From: Lonicera japonica
Taxonomy: Eukaryota > Streptophyta > Magnoliopsida > Dipsacales > Caprifoliaceae
Direction of reading: 5' to 3'
DNA length: 64,000 nucleotides
Assembly: GCA_021464415.1 (NCBI GenBank)
Contig: JAKCWG010000392.1
Location: 1-64,000 of the forward strand
This document shows positions 10,189 to 22,085 of this stretch, one piece after another. Position 1 is the first letter of the stretch. Each line of letters begins with the position of its first letter. Under the pieces are notes generated by a model. It saw nothing but the letters and a program-made list of their open reading frames with translations. It ran no database searches and was not told where the DNA came from. The translations under genes were made by a program, and so were the position numbers.

Positions 10189-12060
10189 GAAATATCATGA
10201 AGAGTCAATTTGGTTTGCTTACTATAGCCAACTACAACAATTTGTAGCGTTTTCATATCAGATAGCGTTTCTTCATTAAAAAGCTTTGTCTTCATAAATT
10301 ACTTATAGGATACTCAATTACAAGATTCACACCTTTAATTTAACTAATTTTATGCGTCCTCAATGTGTTCTAATTTACCAATTTTGCTACAAGCTAGGCT
10401 GTGAATTCAAACATTTTTTTCACAATAGAATAATACTCGAAGTTGTACATTTACATCTACATATGAATTTGTTGCAACTTTTAGCTACTGCATCAGCATT
10501 ATGGGTCATTATTAATTATTTTCCTCATCTGACTCATTTTTAAAATTATTTTAGATTTCATAAATATAAGGAATGTTTATTTTAAGGACCACCCTTAAGT
10601 TAATTAACTTAAGGATCCATTTTGAAGGGTAGATTGATTATTAATTTTTTTTTTCATGAAATTTGGTTGAGATCATTCCTATATTTAAGTAGATCATCTG
10701 CATCAAATTTTATTAAAAAATTAAACTGCTTTTAGTTTGAATCTTTGTGATTAAGGATTAAATTATTTGATTTAGAATCGGACGGTATAATTAAAGAGAA
10801 AGACATCAAATAAACATTCTCCATCTTGAATTTTTAGAAGATTTTTGTTGCATTTAACTTCTATCAAGCTTCACGGCCCTGCAATTCAGACTAAGATAAT
10901 GAAAAAGAGGAATAATTATGTTATCTTTACAAAAAGAGAACCAATTTATCTCGGTCGCAGGGTCGCAAGTGAATAAGTACTATTTAGCACGAAAATCGCA
11001 CAACCTAACAACAGGAACTAAGGAAGTAAGACTTGGTTCTTCTCCATTATTTTTCGATTCAAATTTTATTTTTTAATAGGGTCCAATTTTGAGGTCTGAA
11101 TGAACGAATTTTATTTTTTTATGAAACTTTGTGGAGATGATCTTTATTCATTATAGAGATTATCTCCACCAAATTTCATGAAAAAAATTCATATGTTCAA
11201 ATTTTCAAATTAGACCCCATTAAATAAAATTGAGTCGAAAAAATAATAGAGAATGCTAGTTTTAAGAATGAGTGATTGCCCTTCTCCGACCTTTACTGCC
11301 CAACCTGAAAGCGGACAACTATTGTGTTTCACTTATTGAGATCCTCAACTATCATTAAATTCTCCCCTGTCAACTATCATTTAACCTAGGTATTAAATTT
11401 TACCATAAAAACGAAATTTTGTTTGCCTCGATAATTATACAAGCAATATAATTAGTGAATCTCTCTCTCTCTCTCTCTCTCTCTGAATAAGGAATATGAA
11501 TCTTGTTTTATCATAATGTACTTATTGTAAAGAGCTATTCTGCCCAAGAGAAAAGATAGCAAAAAAGAAAAAAAAGGAACCATTTGTTTCCCTTACTTAG
11601 GGCATCTCTAATGGTTGTATAAAAATTGACTTGTAAATCATACGTGTCAACCCACTTTTACAAAAATCTTGAATAATAATAATAATAATAAACGAAATTA
11701 TTGATTTATAGGTATTGATGAGCATATTTCAAATATATATTTTTAACTAAGATTTATATTTTACATTTGAAGTTATTATATTTTTAAATTTTATTTAAAA
11801 AACAAAGAGAGAGAAAAATGATGTAGCATTGTAAAATAGGAGTGTATTTTACACAACCATTTTACACAAACTTGCATTTTAAAAGACTGCTGGAGACAAA
11901 AAAATTTACAAGTTGTGTAAATTTTATACAAAACAAAAATATAAAAGATTGTTGGAGATGCTCTTATGGAGGTGGGGGATGTTAATTAACCAAGTAAAAA
12001 CTTAATAACAAATATCTGGGCATTTGACAATGCATTAATAATTTATAATAATAACATATA
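10189..12060. repeat. Duplicated 3' flank of the LRR-RLK copies
   Basis: Homologous to 23,715-24,760 and, in part, to 56,850-57,424. Shared blocks are TATAGCCAACTACAACAATTTG, GTACATTTA...ATGAATTTGTTGCAACTTTTAGC, ATTATTTTCCTCATCTGA and TTGAATTTTTAGAAGATTTTTG. It lies downstream of a kinase tail in two of the three copies. No coding region was found. A (CT)n run occurs at 11,461-11,484. Confidence 0.75.
11600..11963. mobile_element. Tourist-like MITE with TTA target duplication
   Basis: Terminal inverted repeats GGGCATCTCTAATGGTTG (left) and, in reverse, GAGCATCTCCAACAATC (right). The element is flanked by TTA on both sides (11,597-11,599 and 11,964-11,966). The 364-bp length, AT-rich interior and TTA duplication fit PIF/Harbinger MITEs. 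Its right end survives in the paralogous flank at about 24,582-24,645, so the insertion predates the segmental duplication. Confidence 0.75.
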
Positions 12061-12093
12061 TATGCATTTTATAATTGGAATTCGGAAATTTAC

Positions 12094-13091
12094 TTATGCT
12101 CTTGCGGCATCAGCTTGAGTGAAGTCATTTTGCAGGATTTTATCGATTGAATGCAACTCATGGACAACACTAATTATGTCAATTCGGTCTTGCGTCGACT
12201 CCATGGAGCACGCTACACGAATCCTTACCAAAGAAATCAAAGAGTCCTCTATTTTTTCATTACTTGCTTGCAGTCTTTGGTTACCGTCCGAAATTATTGT
12301 TGTTGCCTCTTCTTCCATATTGTTTAAAAGCATTGGGTCCACAATCTCCATCACGCAGTTTGGCAAGGACATTTTAGCATAGTTCTGAAGGTTAAGACCT
12401 TCCATGAATTGAGGATTAGTCGGTCTTTTCCTAGCTAGGTATCATCTCCAATATGAGGATGCCATAACTATAGACATCCCCTTTTGCGGATATTTCACCT
12501 ACCATATTTTATTATGTTAGTTCATATATTTGATATGAGTCCACAAAGGGTTAAATAATAATACAACATAAGTGTAAAAAATAAAATAGAAATAGTTTAT
12601 TATATTTTGTTGTGATATATGAAGGGACAAGATAACATTTGTGCAAGATATATGGTTGACAACACACGGCCAAAACTGCACTATGAGTTTTATTGTGCGC
12701 AAGGTCGAATATTTTTAGTACCATAGTAGAGTAATGGTTGTGACGCGTATATATATATATATATAGAATGGCAAAAGCCATAAATTTAATTTTAGCATTG
12801 GCTGTATGAAACTTATGGATGGCCTTGAATGCAAGAAATCAATATGAAACAAAAATTAGAAATAAAACTTAGAAAGCAAATATGTTATCTATATGTTGTA
12901 AAATTACTTGGAGCTGTGTATCCAATGGTTCCTCGTATTCCAACTATTTTGCTTTGATTTGAATATGAAATGTCAAGAAGTAACCTTGCTTGGACAAAAT
13001 CACGTATATAAGCTACCATGTCTACATTTATAGCAAGCTATTGTTTGGCTTTAGATCATAATGAACAATTGATGCCGCTAAAATAGTGCAT
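12094..13091 (-). pseudogene. LRR-RLK kinase C-terminal part (copy 2), cut by Athila
   Basis: Minus strand. 12,905-13,091 holds the degraded catalytic-loop and activation-segment exon, ending RGTIGYTAP at a splice donor. 12,094-12,500 holds the last exon with GDVYSYGILILEM-like subdomain IX residues and, in another frame, a 103-residue C-terminus (VMEIVDPMLL..., VACSMESTQDRIDI). The 12,504-12,904 gap sits at the single intron usual for subfamily XII RLKs. At least two frameshifts (near 12,420 and in the catalytic exon) break it. At 13,091 the reading is interrupted by the Athila LTR, so the LRR half is missing. It is a non-functional relative of copies 1 and 3. Confidence 0.8.
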
Positions 13092-14711
13092 TGTAGTAGT
13101 CAAGTGCAGGCCCGTCAAATTATAATATAGTTTCGGAAGTCCGAGTATCGATCTACAAGGATATTTGGAAAGGTATGTAATTAATTACAGATTTTACGGT
13201 TTTTCTAGTTTTATGAAAGGTTGGTTGTAAAACAACGGAAACGTAAATTGATTGTGAAAAGTATTAAGAAAGCACTAAGGTATTTGGAAGTTACTTGCGA
13301 TATAAGAAACTGCGATTACTATCTCATACAAAGATATTCATACAATTTTCTAATGGATGGGGAAATTAATGTTTTTCCTTAATAGCAAAGGGATGCGAAG
13401 CAAAGCAACTCATTCCCTGGTTTAACTTATATTAAGAAAGAAAATAACCAAGTTCCAGCAAACATGAAATTATCGAGTCTATTTCTTAGCAATGGGTGTG
13501 AAGTAAAACAACTCATTCCCAATATAGCTAATCCGAAATAGAGATGATAATTTCATTGTAAAAAGGTTTAACATAAAGTATGTATATAAAATCTCATGAT
13601 TTAAAAGAATGAAAATTAAATAGTGAATCCTTACTATGAAACGAGCCGAAGTTTATGGAATAAATTCGTCAACTAATTGATTATTACTTAAGATAGACAA
13701 TAAAGAGTCTAAAAAACACATATAGTGTAAGAAGCACTCAAAGTATTATTAAATGAATCAAAGATGAGCTTAACAAAGTTATAAACCATCTATGGAGTTT
13801 TTAATTAAGAACTCTTCATAATCTTTACAAAGAGGAAAAAAGGGCTCATAGATAGGGAAAAAAGACTACAATCTTTTTAGAACCATACAAATATGTTGTA
13901 TTATCATTAACAAACAAGAACTAAATATATAAGGCATATAAAATTTAATCTTTAAATGAAAATACCTAAAAAGCTTATAGGATGAAAAGATTGAAAAAGA
14001 AAAAGATTTACAATTATTTATCAAACTTTAAACATGGATTGAGCTACTAATCACCGAAAATTATATCTCGATTAATTGGCCTCCATAACCTTAGTAAAAG
14101 TTTATTCCACATTAAATGTGAAAACAAATATATATTATAGAAGAATAAATCATTCTTACAATCAAGAAAACTTACAAGAAAAATGAAGAAGAAAAACTAA
14201 TGTGAGCTCTCCCTTCTCTCTATCTCTTATTCTTGATAATAATATCTAGATGATCTTTTTAAGCCTAAACCACACAAATATATTTAAACAACAATAAAAT
14301 ACGGCAAAAAAAATATCTAGGAATAAAATTTCCCAAAATAAGGCCAAAAGTAGTGGGTGGTTGGTGTCCTCACCAAGCTATAATCGATCATGGAAGTGTA
14401 CTGCCTGCTGGGAATGAAACCATGATCGATCATAGAAAACCCATGATCGATCGTGGGCCTGGGATCCTTCACTTCAGTCCTTTTGAAAGCTTCCGAACAT
14501 GCTTTCGACCAATCTTTTAAAGGCCGATGATCTTCACACCTACGAGCACTTAGAATACTACAAAATATACACCAACTTAGGCCACATCAGATACAAAACT
14601 TGCTAAGGCACTAATCGCGAGATAAGTGGATAATTCGGCAAAGTTAGTATAACAAACACGAGAAACGGCTTTGGAAAAAAGCTTATGCATGACAATATTA
14701 TGCGTTTATCA
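13092..14711 (-). repeat. 3' LTR of the Athila-like element (1,620 bp)
   Basis: On the plus strand it starts TGTAGTAGTCAAGTGCAGG and ends GCGTTTATCA, i.e. TG...CA. It is followed at 14,712 by ACTCCCCTAAACTTATC, the complement of a purine-rich polypurine tract. The size fits Athila LTRs. A cluster of ATGATCGATCAT palindromes lies at 14,385-14,455. Only one LTR remains. Confidence 0.75.
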
Positions 14712-14726
14712 ACTCCCCTAAACTTA

Positions 14727-16010
14727 TCTCTTTCTAGTCCCTTAGCAAGACAAAAATAAACAAAAATTATATTAATTACAAAGGCACTACGCTATGCAAA
14801 AAGCTGTTAAATTCTAAGTTTCCTTAGAAGACGAGTTGTGTTCGGTGAACGTTTTCAGAAATGATACCTAATCATGATGAACAATAAGAATGAACAATAA
14901 GAATGATGGACATTTGAATGATTATATAATTCTCATATCTCCTTTAGAACACAATCCCGTATTTCCCAATACTCATAGACTAGACTTCGGATCAACCAAT
15001 TCAATATAAACACAAAGAATTATACTCATTAGAGAATGAAGGGAAAACTTTTTCAAAAACAAAAGCTAAAAAAATTGTCAATTCTAAGCACTTTCTTTAT
15101 TTTTTACTTGAATTTTTTTGCTAAATTAGTTCAGGGCGGTTTTCATCTCTATTGGGGGGGGGGGGGGGGGGGCGGTCTCACTATATAAAAATTTTACATT
15201 TTATGCTCAGTTATTATGCTTAAAGGAAGCTATTCATTCTTTTTCCATATGGTAACTTTTACACATCCATAATATTAGACAAAATGACTTAAGATTTAGT
15301 CAAGTGAAGCTTTAAGTTAATATTAGGATAAAAGTCATCCAAGTTTTACAAGGTACTATGCTTTTGTCCTCACATTGGAGGATTTTTTTGAAAGAGTTTT
15401 CATCATTTTTGAACAAAAGTACCTCTTTTTAAAATGAAAATAAATCTAAGTGTTATTACTGAATTAAAAATAACTAAAGCAATCTAGCATATGAACTAAG
15501 AAATATAAAGGGATATGAGTCTAAGTGAAATAAGGTAATTTAGATTATCATTCAAATTCCTATCTAGATGAAAGAATTCATGCTATTAGCTAATGAAACA
15601 ATAGTCTTCATTTGAAAAAAAAATATCATATCATTCATCAAATTTTCAAACTTAAAAAAAAATTGAATACAATTCTTCAACTCATGGAAATAAACAAAAG
15701 AAAGCCAAATAAATACAATAAACGGAATGCAAACCCCCCAACTTGAAGCAAGCAATGTCCTCAATGGAAACAGAACAAGAAATATATGGAGAGTTTTTTT
15801 TTTGCTATAATTTCTATGAGACAAAAGAAGAGAGCAAGTTCAACAAAAATCTATATAAACAACTAAAAGATAAACGGGTTAGAATTAGCATTAGAAAAAA
15901 CCATAATATTAAACCATTCAAACCAAGTTCTAAAGTTAACATCATGTTCAAATCATAATACAACCCAAAAATAAATAAATTAAAAAAATACATTAAACTA
16001 AATAGAGTTT
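14727..16010. other. Athila 3' non-coding region
   Basis: AT-rich sequence between the polypurine tract and the degraded env-position ORF. I see no conserved frame. It contains an uninterrupted run of about 19 G at 15,154-15,172. Confidence 0.5.
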
Positions 16011-17036
16011 TCAAGACAAAAGGCTATTATATGTCGCAAGGTGGGGGTTGTGGGAATCATCCATAAAACTGCTCAAACTGTTGGCGGATGAACTCATGTT
16101 GAGCCGCCATATGCTCTTGTACCTGTACCGCGATATTAGTCTCCAATTGATCTTGGCACAACACCATAATCTTAACCTCTCATTTATGCTAGCAAACTCG
16201 GTGGTTTGCATCATTCTGTTCAATTGCTCTAGCTGTGCTCGAATGGAGTCCATGGCTGAGCTGGGTGGTTGATCTATCGGCCTGGTGCTTGTCCTGCAGC
16301 AACGTCTCGATGTTCCCAGAATATCGTTACTAGCATCTTCATCCCATTTTTCATTATCAATTGGATGCGATGGAGCCGTGGAAAAACTTGGACGATTTCT
16401 CATTTGATCGTTAGCTCTAGCTTGGGTCGACTTGTTTAAAGGGAAGCACTAACCTTTATTTTCATCGGTGTCCCTTTCTTGGACAACGGCTCTCAAACAC
16501 AAATGGGTTATTAAGACACCAAATTTGATGGTTTCGTTATTAGCTACTGTGTTATATATTATGGAAATTCTCCCATGAATGTGTCAAAGCAAACAAGACC
16601 TCCTATTAGTTGCAATGGCATATAAATGATAGCCATGAGATGGGTATAAGTTTTAGGTGTGAGAGGTAGGGTCTATTACGTTTGCCACAACAAGCTACAA
16701 AGTTTTATAGCGGTCAACCAAGTTATTCCTATCAAACTGTGATCTTATCCACGTTATTGGACGTCCGGCTAAGAATATAGCAAGCTCATCATCCGTGGGG
16801 TCGGGGACTTTATCCAAGTGGAGGAGGTCATAACTATTTTTCGGCAAAGCCGAAATTCCCGTTAACTGACTTAATGCTTAGGGTTAAAGGGAATTGCCTT
16901 CCCACGGATGTGTACAACATAAGAATATGTAACATTGGACACACGAACTAAACTTGTAACAAATTCACGACATAATGTGAGGTTGCACTGGTTACCAGTT
17001 CTTTGTAAATAATCGACCCATCTTTGATTGCGCTCA

Positions 17037-17381
17037 TGTGACGCCCTGCGAGCGAGGAGTACTCCCTTGGGATGAAGAATTGTAGTTCAAAGGGGGCATC
17101 CCACATCGGAAGATGGAGCATCCTTGGAGACCCATATAAGTAAGAAATGGTCACTAATTAAATAAGAGGCCTTTTGGGGACTCACTAGCTTCGGATCCCA
17201 TAAGAACTCCGAAGTTAAGCGAGTAGTGGACCAGAGCAATCCCAGGATGGGTGACCCCTTGGAAAGCTGGTCGTGAGCTCCTATAAACAAAGTCGTGAGG
17301 GTAGATGTTCCGGGGCTGAGGCCTGGCTGGACGCTACCCAAAGCGGACAATATCGTACTGAGGTGGGTCTGGGTCGTTACA
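17037..17381 (+). mobile_element. Cassandra-type TRIM, solo LTR
   Basis: 345 bp beginning TGTGACGCCC and ending GGGTCGTTACA, flanked by GCTCA on both sides (17,032-17,036 and 17,382-17,386), a perfect 5-bp target duplication. It carries a 5S rRNA-like stretch in its middle, the hallmark of Cassandra LTRs. There is no primer binding site or second LTR, so it is a solo LTR left by unequal recombination. It lies inside the degraded Athila env-position ORF and is therefore younger than that insertion. Confidence 0.88.
17190..17280 (+). other. 5S rRNA-derived Pol III promoter-like sequence in the Cassandra LTR
   Basis: Contains CGGATCCCATAAGAACTCCG, then AAGTTAAGCG and later CCCAGGATGGGTGACC, matching the conserved central and 3' parts of plant 5S rRNA, which include the internal Pol III control region. 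The 5' and 3' ends of a real 5S gene are absent or diverged, so it is not a 5S rRNA gene. Confidence 0.85.
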
Positions 17382-17869
17382 GCTCAAATATCTCCGTTTG
17401 TGGGAAATCATCTAACAAGCCGATGAAAACTGGCCTCTCAATTACTACGGTCTGAGTTTTGAAAGCGTAGTTCTGCTAATCGTACTCTTGACAACTACGA
17501 AACCCTCGATAACTACCTCTCGTGACTTGAAGAACTTCTGGCTTGGTTGGAGGATTAGAGGAAAGGTTAGAATAAGCCATGGATGTGTATTAAGGAGATT
17601 TAAGAAGGTGAAAGAGGAAAATTTTGAGATTTTGGGGGTAAATGGGGCTAGGGCTCGAAATTGGGTATTGTAGAGAAAGAAAATGGCGATTTTAAAGTGG
17701 GTTTGATGATTTAGGGTAAGAATCGGACTGATTTGGTGTTGTATTTGGATGGGGAAGATTGTATTTGATGATTGGGGTTGATTTGAGGAGAAGGATGGAG
17801 GTTTGGGAGGGTTTGAGGAGATGAGAGAAATAAGAAATCACCGTTTCTTTATGGCTACCCTGTTTTATC

Positions 17870-18010
17870 TTCAGACCATGATCGATCATGGGTAGCCAAT
17901 GATCGATAATGAAAACCCACTACTGAAACAAATTTGAACCATAATAGATCATGAAAGTGCACTGTCAGCCATTTCTCTTCCATGATCGATCATGGCATAC
18001 CCATAATCAA
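17870..18010. repeat. CATGATCGATCATG palindrome cluster
   Basis: Two perfect and several decayed copies of CCATGATCGATCATGG occur over about 130 bp between the integrase end and the env-position ORF of the Athila-like element. The same palindrome recurs in its LTR at 14,385-14,455. Confidence 0.85.
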
Positions 18011-18129
18011 TCATGACCTCTGTATAAACACAATTTTTAACACTTTTCACTTTTAACACCTTATGGCTCCCCCCAAGTTGGCTCGAACATTCCCGAATTG
18101 ACCTGAAACTCTAAAAATACTAACAAAAA

Positions 18130-18437
18130 TATTATTTACAAAATTGACCCATGCTTTTTAGGCAAAGGTTGGGTCTTCAAGATGGATGGACTCTTCTCGA
18201 GGTGGAAATTCTAAAAACAGCTTAAGGTATTACTTGTTCACTTTGAACATGAAACCTGTTTGGGGATCCTTAATGTTCACAGCTCCAAAAGGGAATACAT
18301 GTCAAACAATGTATGGGCCGGTCCAACGAGATTTCAACTTTTCAGGAAAAATATGCAAAAACATATCATAAACAAGAAATTTATGCCCGAGTTTGAATTC
18401 TTTTCTCAAAATTGATTTATTTTGAAAAATCTTGGCA
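18130..18437 (-). pseudogene. Athila integrase C-terminal region
   Basis: Minus-strand residues include FKLGHKFLVYDMFLHIFPEK, LKSRWTGPYIVCHVFPFGAV and FMFKVNKQYLKLFLE, the chromodomain-less C-terminal tail typical of Athila integrases. It is separated from the catalytic core by the Copia insertion at 18,443-22,951, whose target duplication is CGCTA/CGTTA. It continues at 22,957 in the same orientation. It is decayed and non-functional. Confidence 0.8.
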
Positions 18438-18442
18438 CGCTA

Positions 18443-19880
18443 TGTAGGTCGGAAAATACCCTAGAGGGGGGTGAATAGGATTTTTGAAACTTAATTGTAT
18501 TTTTAAAATTAATTTAAAAATATTATGTCTATATATATCAAGCAATCAATAACAAAGATAATTCCAAGCACAATGAGCAAATAACACAATATAATAAAGC
18601 AAGAGATAGAAAGATAGAACCGATCAAAGTCGAAGATTTTTTGTCCACATGGTTCGGCTTATTCCCTCTATTCCGCGCTTGGTTAGTTCCCCGAGAATTT
18701 CCACTATAACCGATCTCCTTTCGGGTGAAGACCAAACTACTACAAGTGTATTCTTCTCACACACTCTTATAAGTATTGAAAACACCTTCAATACTTTCAC
18801 AAGAATTCCCTCTTGCTAATTCTATGAGATACACCTCTCACAAAAATGATTTGAATAAGTTTTGGTGACAAACACCAATGTACAATAGCTCTCGTGTATA
18901 TCAAATATAAATGAAGCTCACACTAAGAGATATCAAAATTGATCAATGAAAATAAGCTCAAAGAAGAAAAGATTGATCAATAACTTAGCTTTCAAACTTG
19001 AATAATGTGAATATATGAAATAAGGGTTGTATTATCATTCAAGTGATTAAAAATGAGTCTTATAACTCATATATGTAAGTGACAAAAGTTTATAGCCGTT
19101 TGGGGTGAAAAACATAAATTAATGGGTCAAAAGTGCACTTTAGAAAAAGTTCCAACGGCTAGTTTTTCTCATGTAGTCGACTCCCCCAGGGACCATGTAG
19201 TCGACTACATGGTGTAGTCAACTACTCCATTAACCATGTAGTCGACTACATGCTTCTGGAGTGGGGAGATTTGGTGCGTTTTTCGACTTTTGCATTTTGA
19301 CTTCGAAATTGATTTTAATGCTTGGAGAATGTCAAAAATAGTTTTCTAAGACTTCAAAAATAATTTTTGTAACAAAATTCATTCAAATGAATTTATATAG
19401 AATTTTCCAAGAAACCTAGTTTTCGGTAAAAATCGTTTTCAAAGTAAAAACTAGTTTTGATCAATCTTAACAAGGTTAAATCATAGTATGAGCTATTTAA
19501 ATGATCAATGATATCTTTTACATAAAATCTAAGCACTCACTCAAATTATAAAAGCTTCGAGTCTTCGTGATGCTTGATTTTCTTGAGCGTATCTTCACTT
19601 GATTTAAGTTCTTGATACTTTCTTGTTCTTGATAGCTTGTAGAGCATATTGAGATCATTCTTGACTTTGTATAGCATTTATGAATCTCTAAAGTTGATTT
19701 CTTGTGAATAATGGCACTTGTAGAGCTTGTGTGATAATATGATCGCTTCGGTTTGAGGTTACACTTGGTTGGAAGATGTTTCGGTTAAAGTGGCTATTAT
19801 CAAAGAACAACTGAGTTAAATAACACAATATTAACTTATTGTAATTATCAAAATAAGATTAATTGACTTTAAGGTCAACA
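18443..19880 (-). repeat. 3' LTR of the Sirevirus-like element (1,438 bp)
   Basis: On the plus strand TGTAGGTCGG to GGTCAACA. Three palindromic CATGTAGTCGACTACATG units, one truncated, lie at about 19,172-19,255. The end block (19,790-19,880) is repeated at 22,861-22,951 as the surviving tip of the 5' LTR. Confidence 0.85.
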
Positions 19881-19897
19881 ATCCCCCCTTTTTGATG
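19881..19897 (-). promoter_or_regulatory. Polypurine tract of the Sirevirus-like element
   Basis: On the minus strand it reads CATCAAAAAGGGGGGAT directly before the LTR. This is the plus-strand DNA primer site used in reverse transcription and confirms the minus orientation. Confidence 0.8.
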
Positions 19898-20214
19898 ATG
19901 ACAATAGAGTTAATGTGTGTTTATAAAAAGATAGTAATAATAAGCATATGAATAATATGCTCCCCCTAAATAGGTGCGTATATGAAAATTATACAAGTAA
20001 TTAATGAAATAAAAAGTACTTGCATAGATATTATAAGTTCAAACGTTAAATAATTTAAACACACTTAGTAGTTCTTGATAAGCATAAAACAAACATAGCA
20101 TAATAGAAACAAACGATAAAAAATAAAGAGTGTGTACCATTCTCACTCATATACCATTCTCACTCATAACACACATATACTTCTCCCCCTTTTTCTTCAT
20201 CAAAAAGGTGGGAA

Positions 20215-21378
20215 TCACTCTTGTGGAGGCGGCGGCGGTGGCGGATCCCATGGTTGCCAACCCGGAAAGATATAATCCGGATGATAGTGGTGAAAGGCCG
20301 TCTCAATTCGATTGAAGCGTTGGTGCATCTCTTAACGTGTGTTGGCCATTTGAATGGATAGATTGTTAATGGCATCCATGAGTTGATCTTGACGAGGACG
20401 ACCCCTTTGATGTGGAGGAGAAGGCAGGGATGGTTCATAAGCTTCTTCTTGATCATCTTCTTCTTCTTCATCACTAGCCTATACGTCATTTGGATCATTA
20501 GAGATCCATCTCCCATTGTCTAAGTGGTAATGCATTTGATGAAATGTCCTCTCGGTGTATAGCTCATGTTCAGTTGATTCTCTTGAATCGGTCTTGTCAT
20601 CAAGTGGGATATCATAGAATTTAAATAGGCGTGTAAGATCCATACCATAGCCAAGACCTCGAGCATAGTGAGACATGATATCTATGAACTTCTCAAAAAT
20701 TAAGCTAGCATAATCAAGCTTGTAGTTGCTAGCAACGGCCCATGTGAGAAAAATATCATAGTTGGTGACATTTGAATGACTTCCACTACGAGGGACGATG
20801 CAACGAGTAATAATGTGATGGATCAATCTAGCATGTAGAGTAAGCATAGAGCAAGAAATTCTATCATAGGCATTGTTTCTCCTATTTTGATGGCGACCCT
20901 TTAAAAAAGGTTTAAGTGCGTCGTAACGGGTGTAGCCAAATAGGGTGTCATAATTGCTAGGGACAATAGTTGTGCCATGACGATTAATCCCAAAGATTTA
21001 TGCAACAACATCTCTTGAAAAAGTGATAAATCTACCTTTTAAATATGTTCTCAAAAGGGATGTGTCGGCTTCTCCATCATCATTTAGAGGGTGATGTAAA
21101 TTTGCATAAAATATTCGAATCAAACGCGGATAAATGTCTTCTTTGATATCCAAAAAATCTATAATTCCTTGTTGATGGAAAACATTTGTGATACGCAAGC
21201 CATTCTCCGAAAATAAAGTGCGATTGAATTGTTTACCTTCCACGATATCTCGGTTGATGAAATCCGAGTTGAAACGAGCTTCTAGCGAAGCATTGATGAA
21301 GATAGATGGTCCTTGTTGTGGTGGAGAGTTCGACTCTCGAACACGTCGTCTTGTTGATCTTCTAGAGTGTGAGGCCAT
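20215..21378 (-). pseudogene. Third (env-position) ORF of the Sirevirus-like element
   Basis: A 387-codon frame from the ATG at 21,378 (MASHSRRSTRRR) to a TGA at 20,215-20,217 is interrupted only by in-frame stops at 20,998-21,000, 20,479-20,481 and 20,332-20,334. It has a basic N-terminus, a globular region (ARFNSDFINRDIVEGKQ, RLIHHIITRCIVPRSG, FLTWAVASNYKLDYASLIF), an acidic hinge, a coil (QLMDAINNLSIQMAN) and a proline-rich end (GWQPWDPPPPPPPQE). This matches the env-like or putative plant transposon protein family found after pol in some Sireviruses. Function is unknown. Two of the three stops could derive from CAA or CGA by transition. Confidence 0.7.
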
Positions 21379-22085
21379 GGATTTGATGAGAGAGAAAACT
21401 TAGGTTTATGGCGGGTTTATGGATTTTTGGTGTAAAACTTGAAATTGGTAAGTTTTGTGAGAGGAATAAGTAGTGTAAAGTGTTTTAGAGTGGTGTAGTA
21501 GAATGATTTTGAGAGAAAATTTAGAGATTTTGGGTGTAGAAGATGTAATTTTGAAAATGGGTTAGGGTTTGAAAAGAGAGAGAAAGTGTTGAAATGGGTT
21601 GATTTTGGGTAGATTTTTAAAGATTTGATGTGTATTGATGATAGATAAATGATGTAAACTTGTTATGAAGCAATGATTTGGGTTGATTTTGATTTTTCAA
21701 AGCTTGAGGAGGTGACAATGGAGGGATTTTCGTGGGTTGTGAGGTGAGGAGGATGAAGAAAATAAGAGAAAAATATGTATAAAATAGATAATGCTGCCGA
21801 GTCAACTCAGTGGGTCACCAGGCCATGTAGTCGACTACATGGGGCATGGTGTAGTCAACTACACTACCCATTTCCTGCCATTTTGCACGTTTTGCTCTCA
21901 ATGCTTTTCCTTTGTTTATTTCTTCACTATAAGGCTGCAAAATACTTTTAATACTCATAGTAATATGTAAATTGATGCAAACAAAAATTTATAAAATGAA
22001 AAACAAAATAAATGACGCATAATTAAATAATGTATGCTTATAATTTAAGCATTATTAATCTCTTTTATGAACTTTTTGGAATAAA
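21379..22085. other. Sirevirus-like element, non-coding spacer between pol and the third ORF
   Basis: AT-rich, with CATGTAGTCGACTACATGG and GTAGTCAACTAC palindromes at 21,823-21,865, like those in the LTR. There is no supported coding frame. Confidence 0.6.

Larger units (their letters stand above)
16020..17600 (-). pseudogene. Degraded env-position ORF of the Athila-like element
   Basis: Minus strand from an ATG near 17,583, after a typical pyrimidine-rich leader, down to 16,020. The reading is broken by many stops and by the Cassandra solo LTR. Recognisable parts include a segment like HYVVNLLQV, the region RQFPLTLSIKSVNGNFG, and a C-terminal part with DSIRAQLEQLNRMMQ followed in another frame by HMAAQHEFIRQQFEQFYG. 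This layout resembles the plant retrotransposon third-ORF family often called env-like or putative plant transposon protein. Its function is unknown. It resembles the Copia-element ORF at 20,215-21,378 in position and in the coil near its end. Confidence 0.5.

Noticed and set aside
16520..16545. CACCAAATTTGATGG as a primer binding site and LTR end of a further element
   Set aside because: Resembles the TTTGGCGCC site, but the matching bases are few, no second LTR was found, and the surroundings read as the degraded env-position ORF.
17190..17280. 5S rRNA gene
   Set aside because: Only the central part matches and it lies inside an LTR with TG...CA ends and target duplication; it is the Cassandra 5S-derived region.
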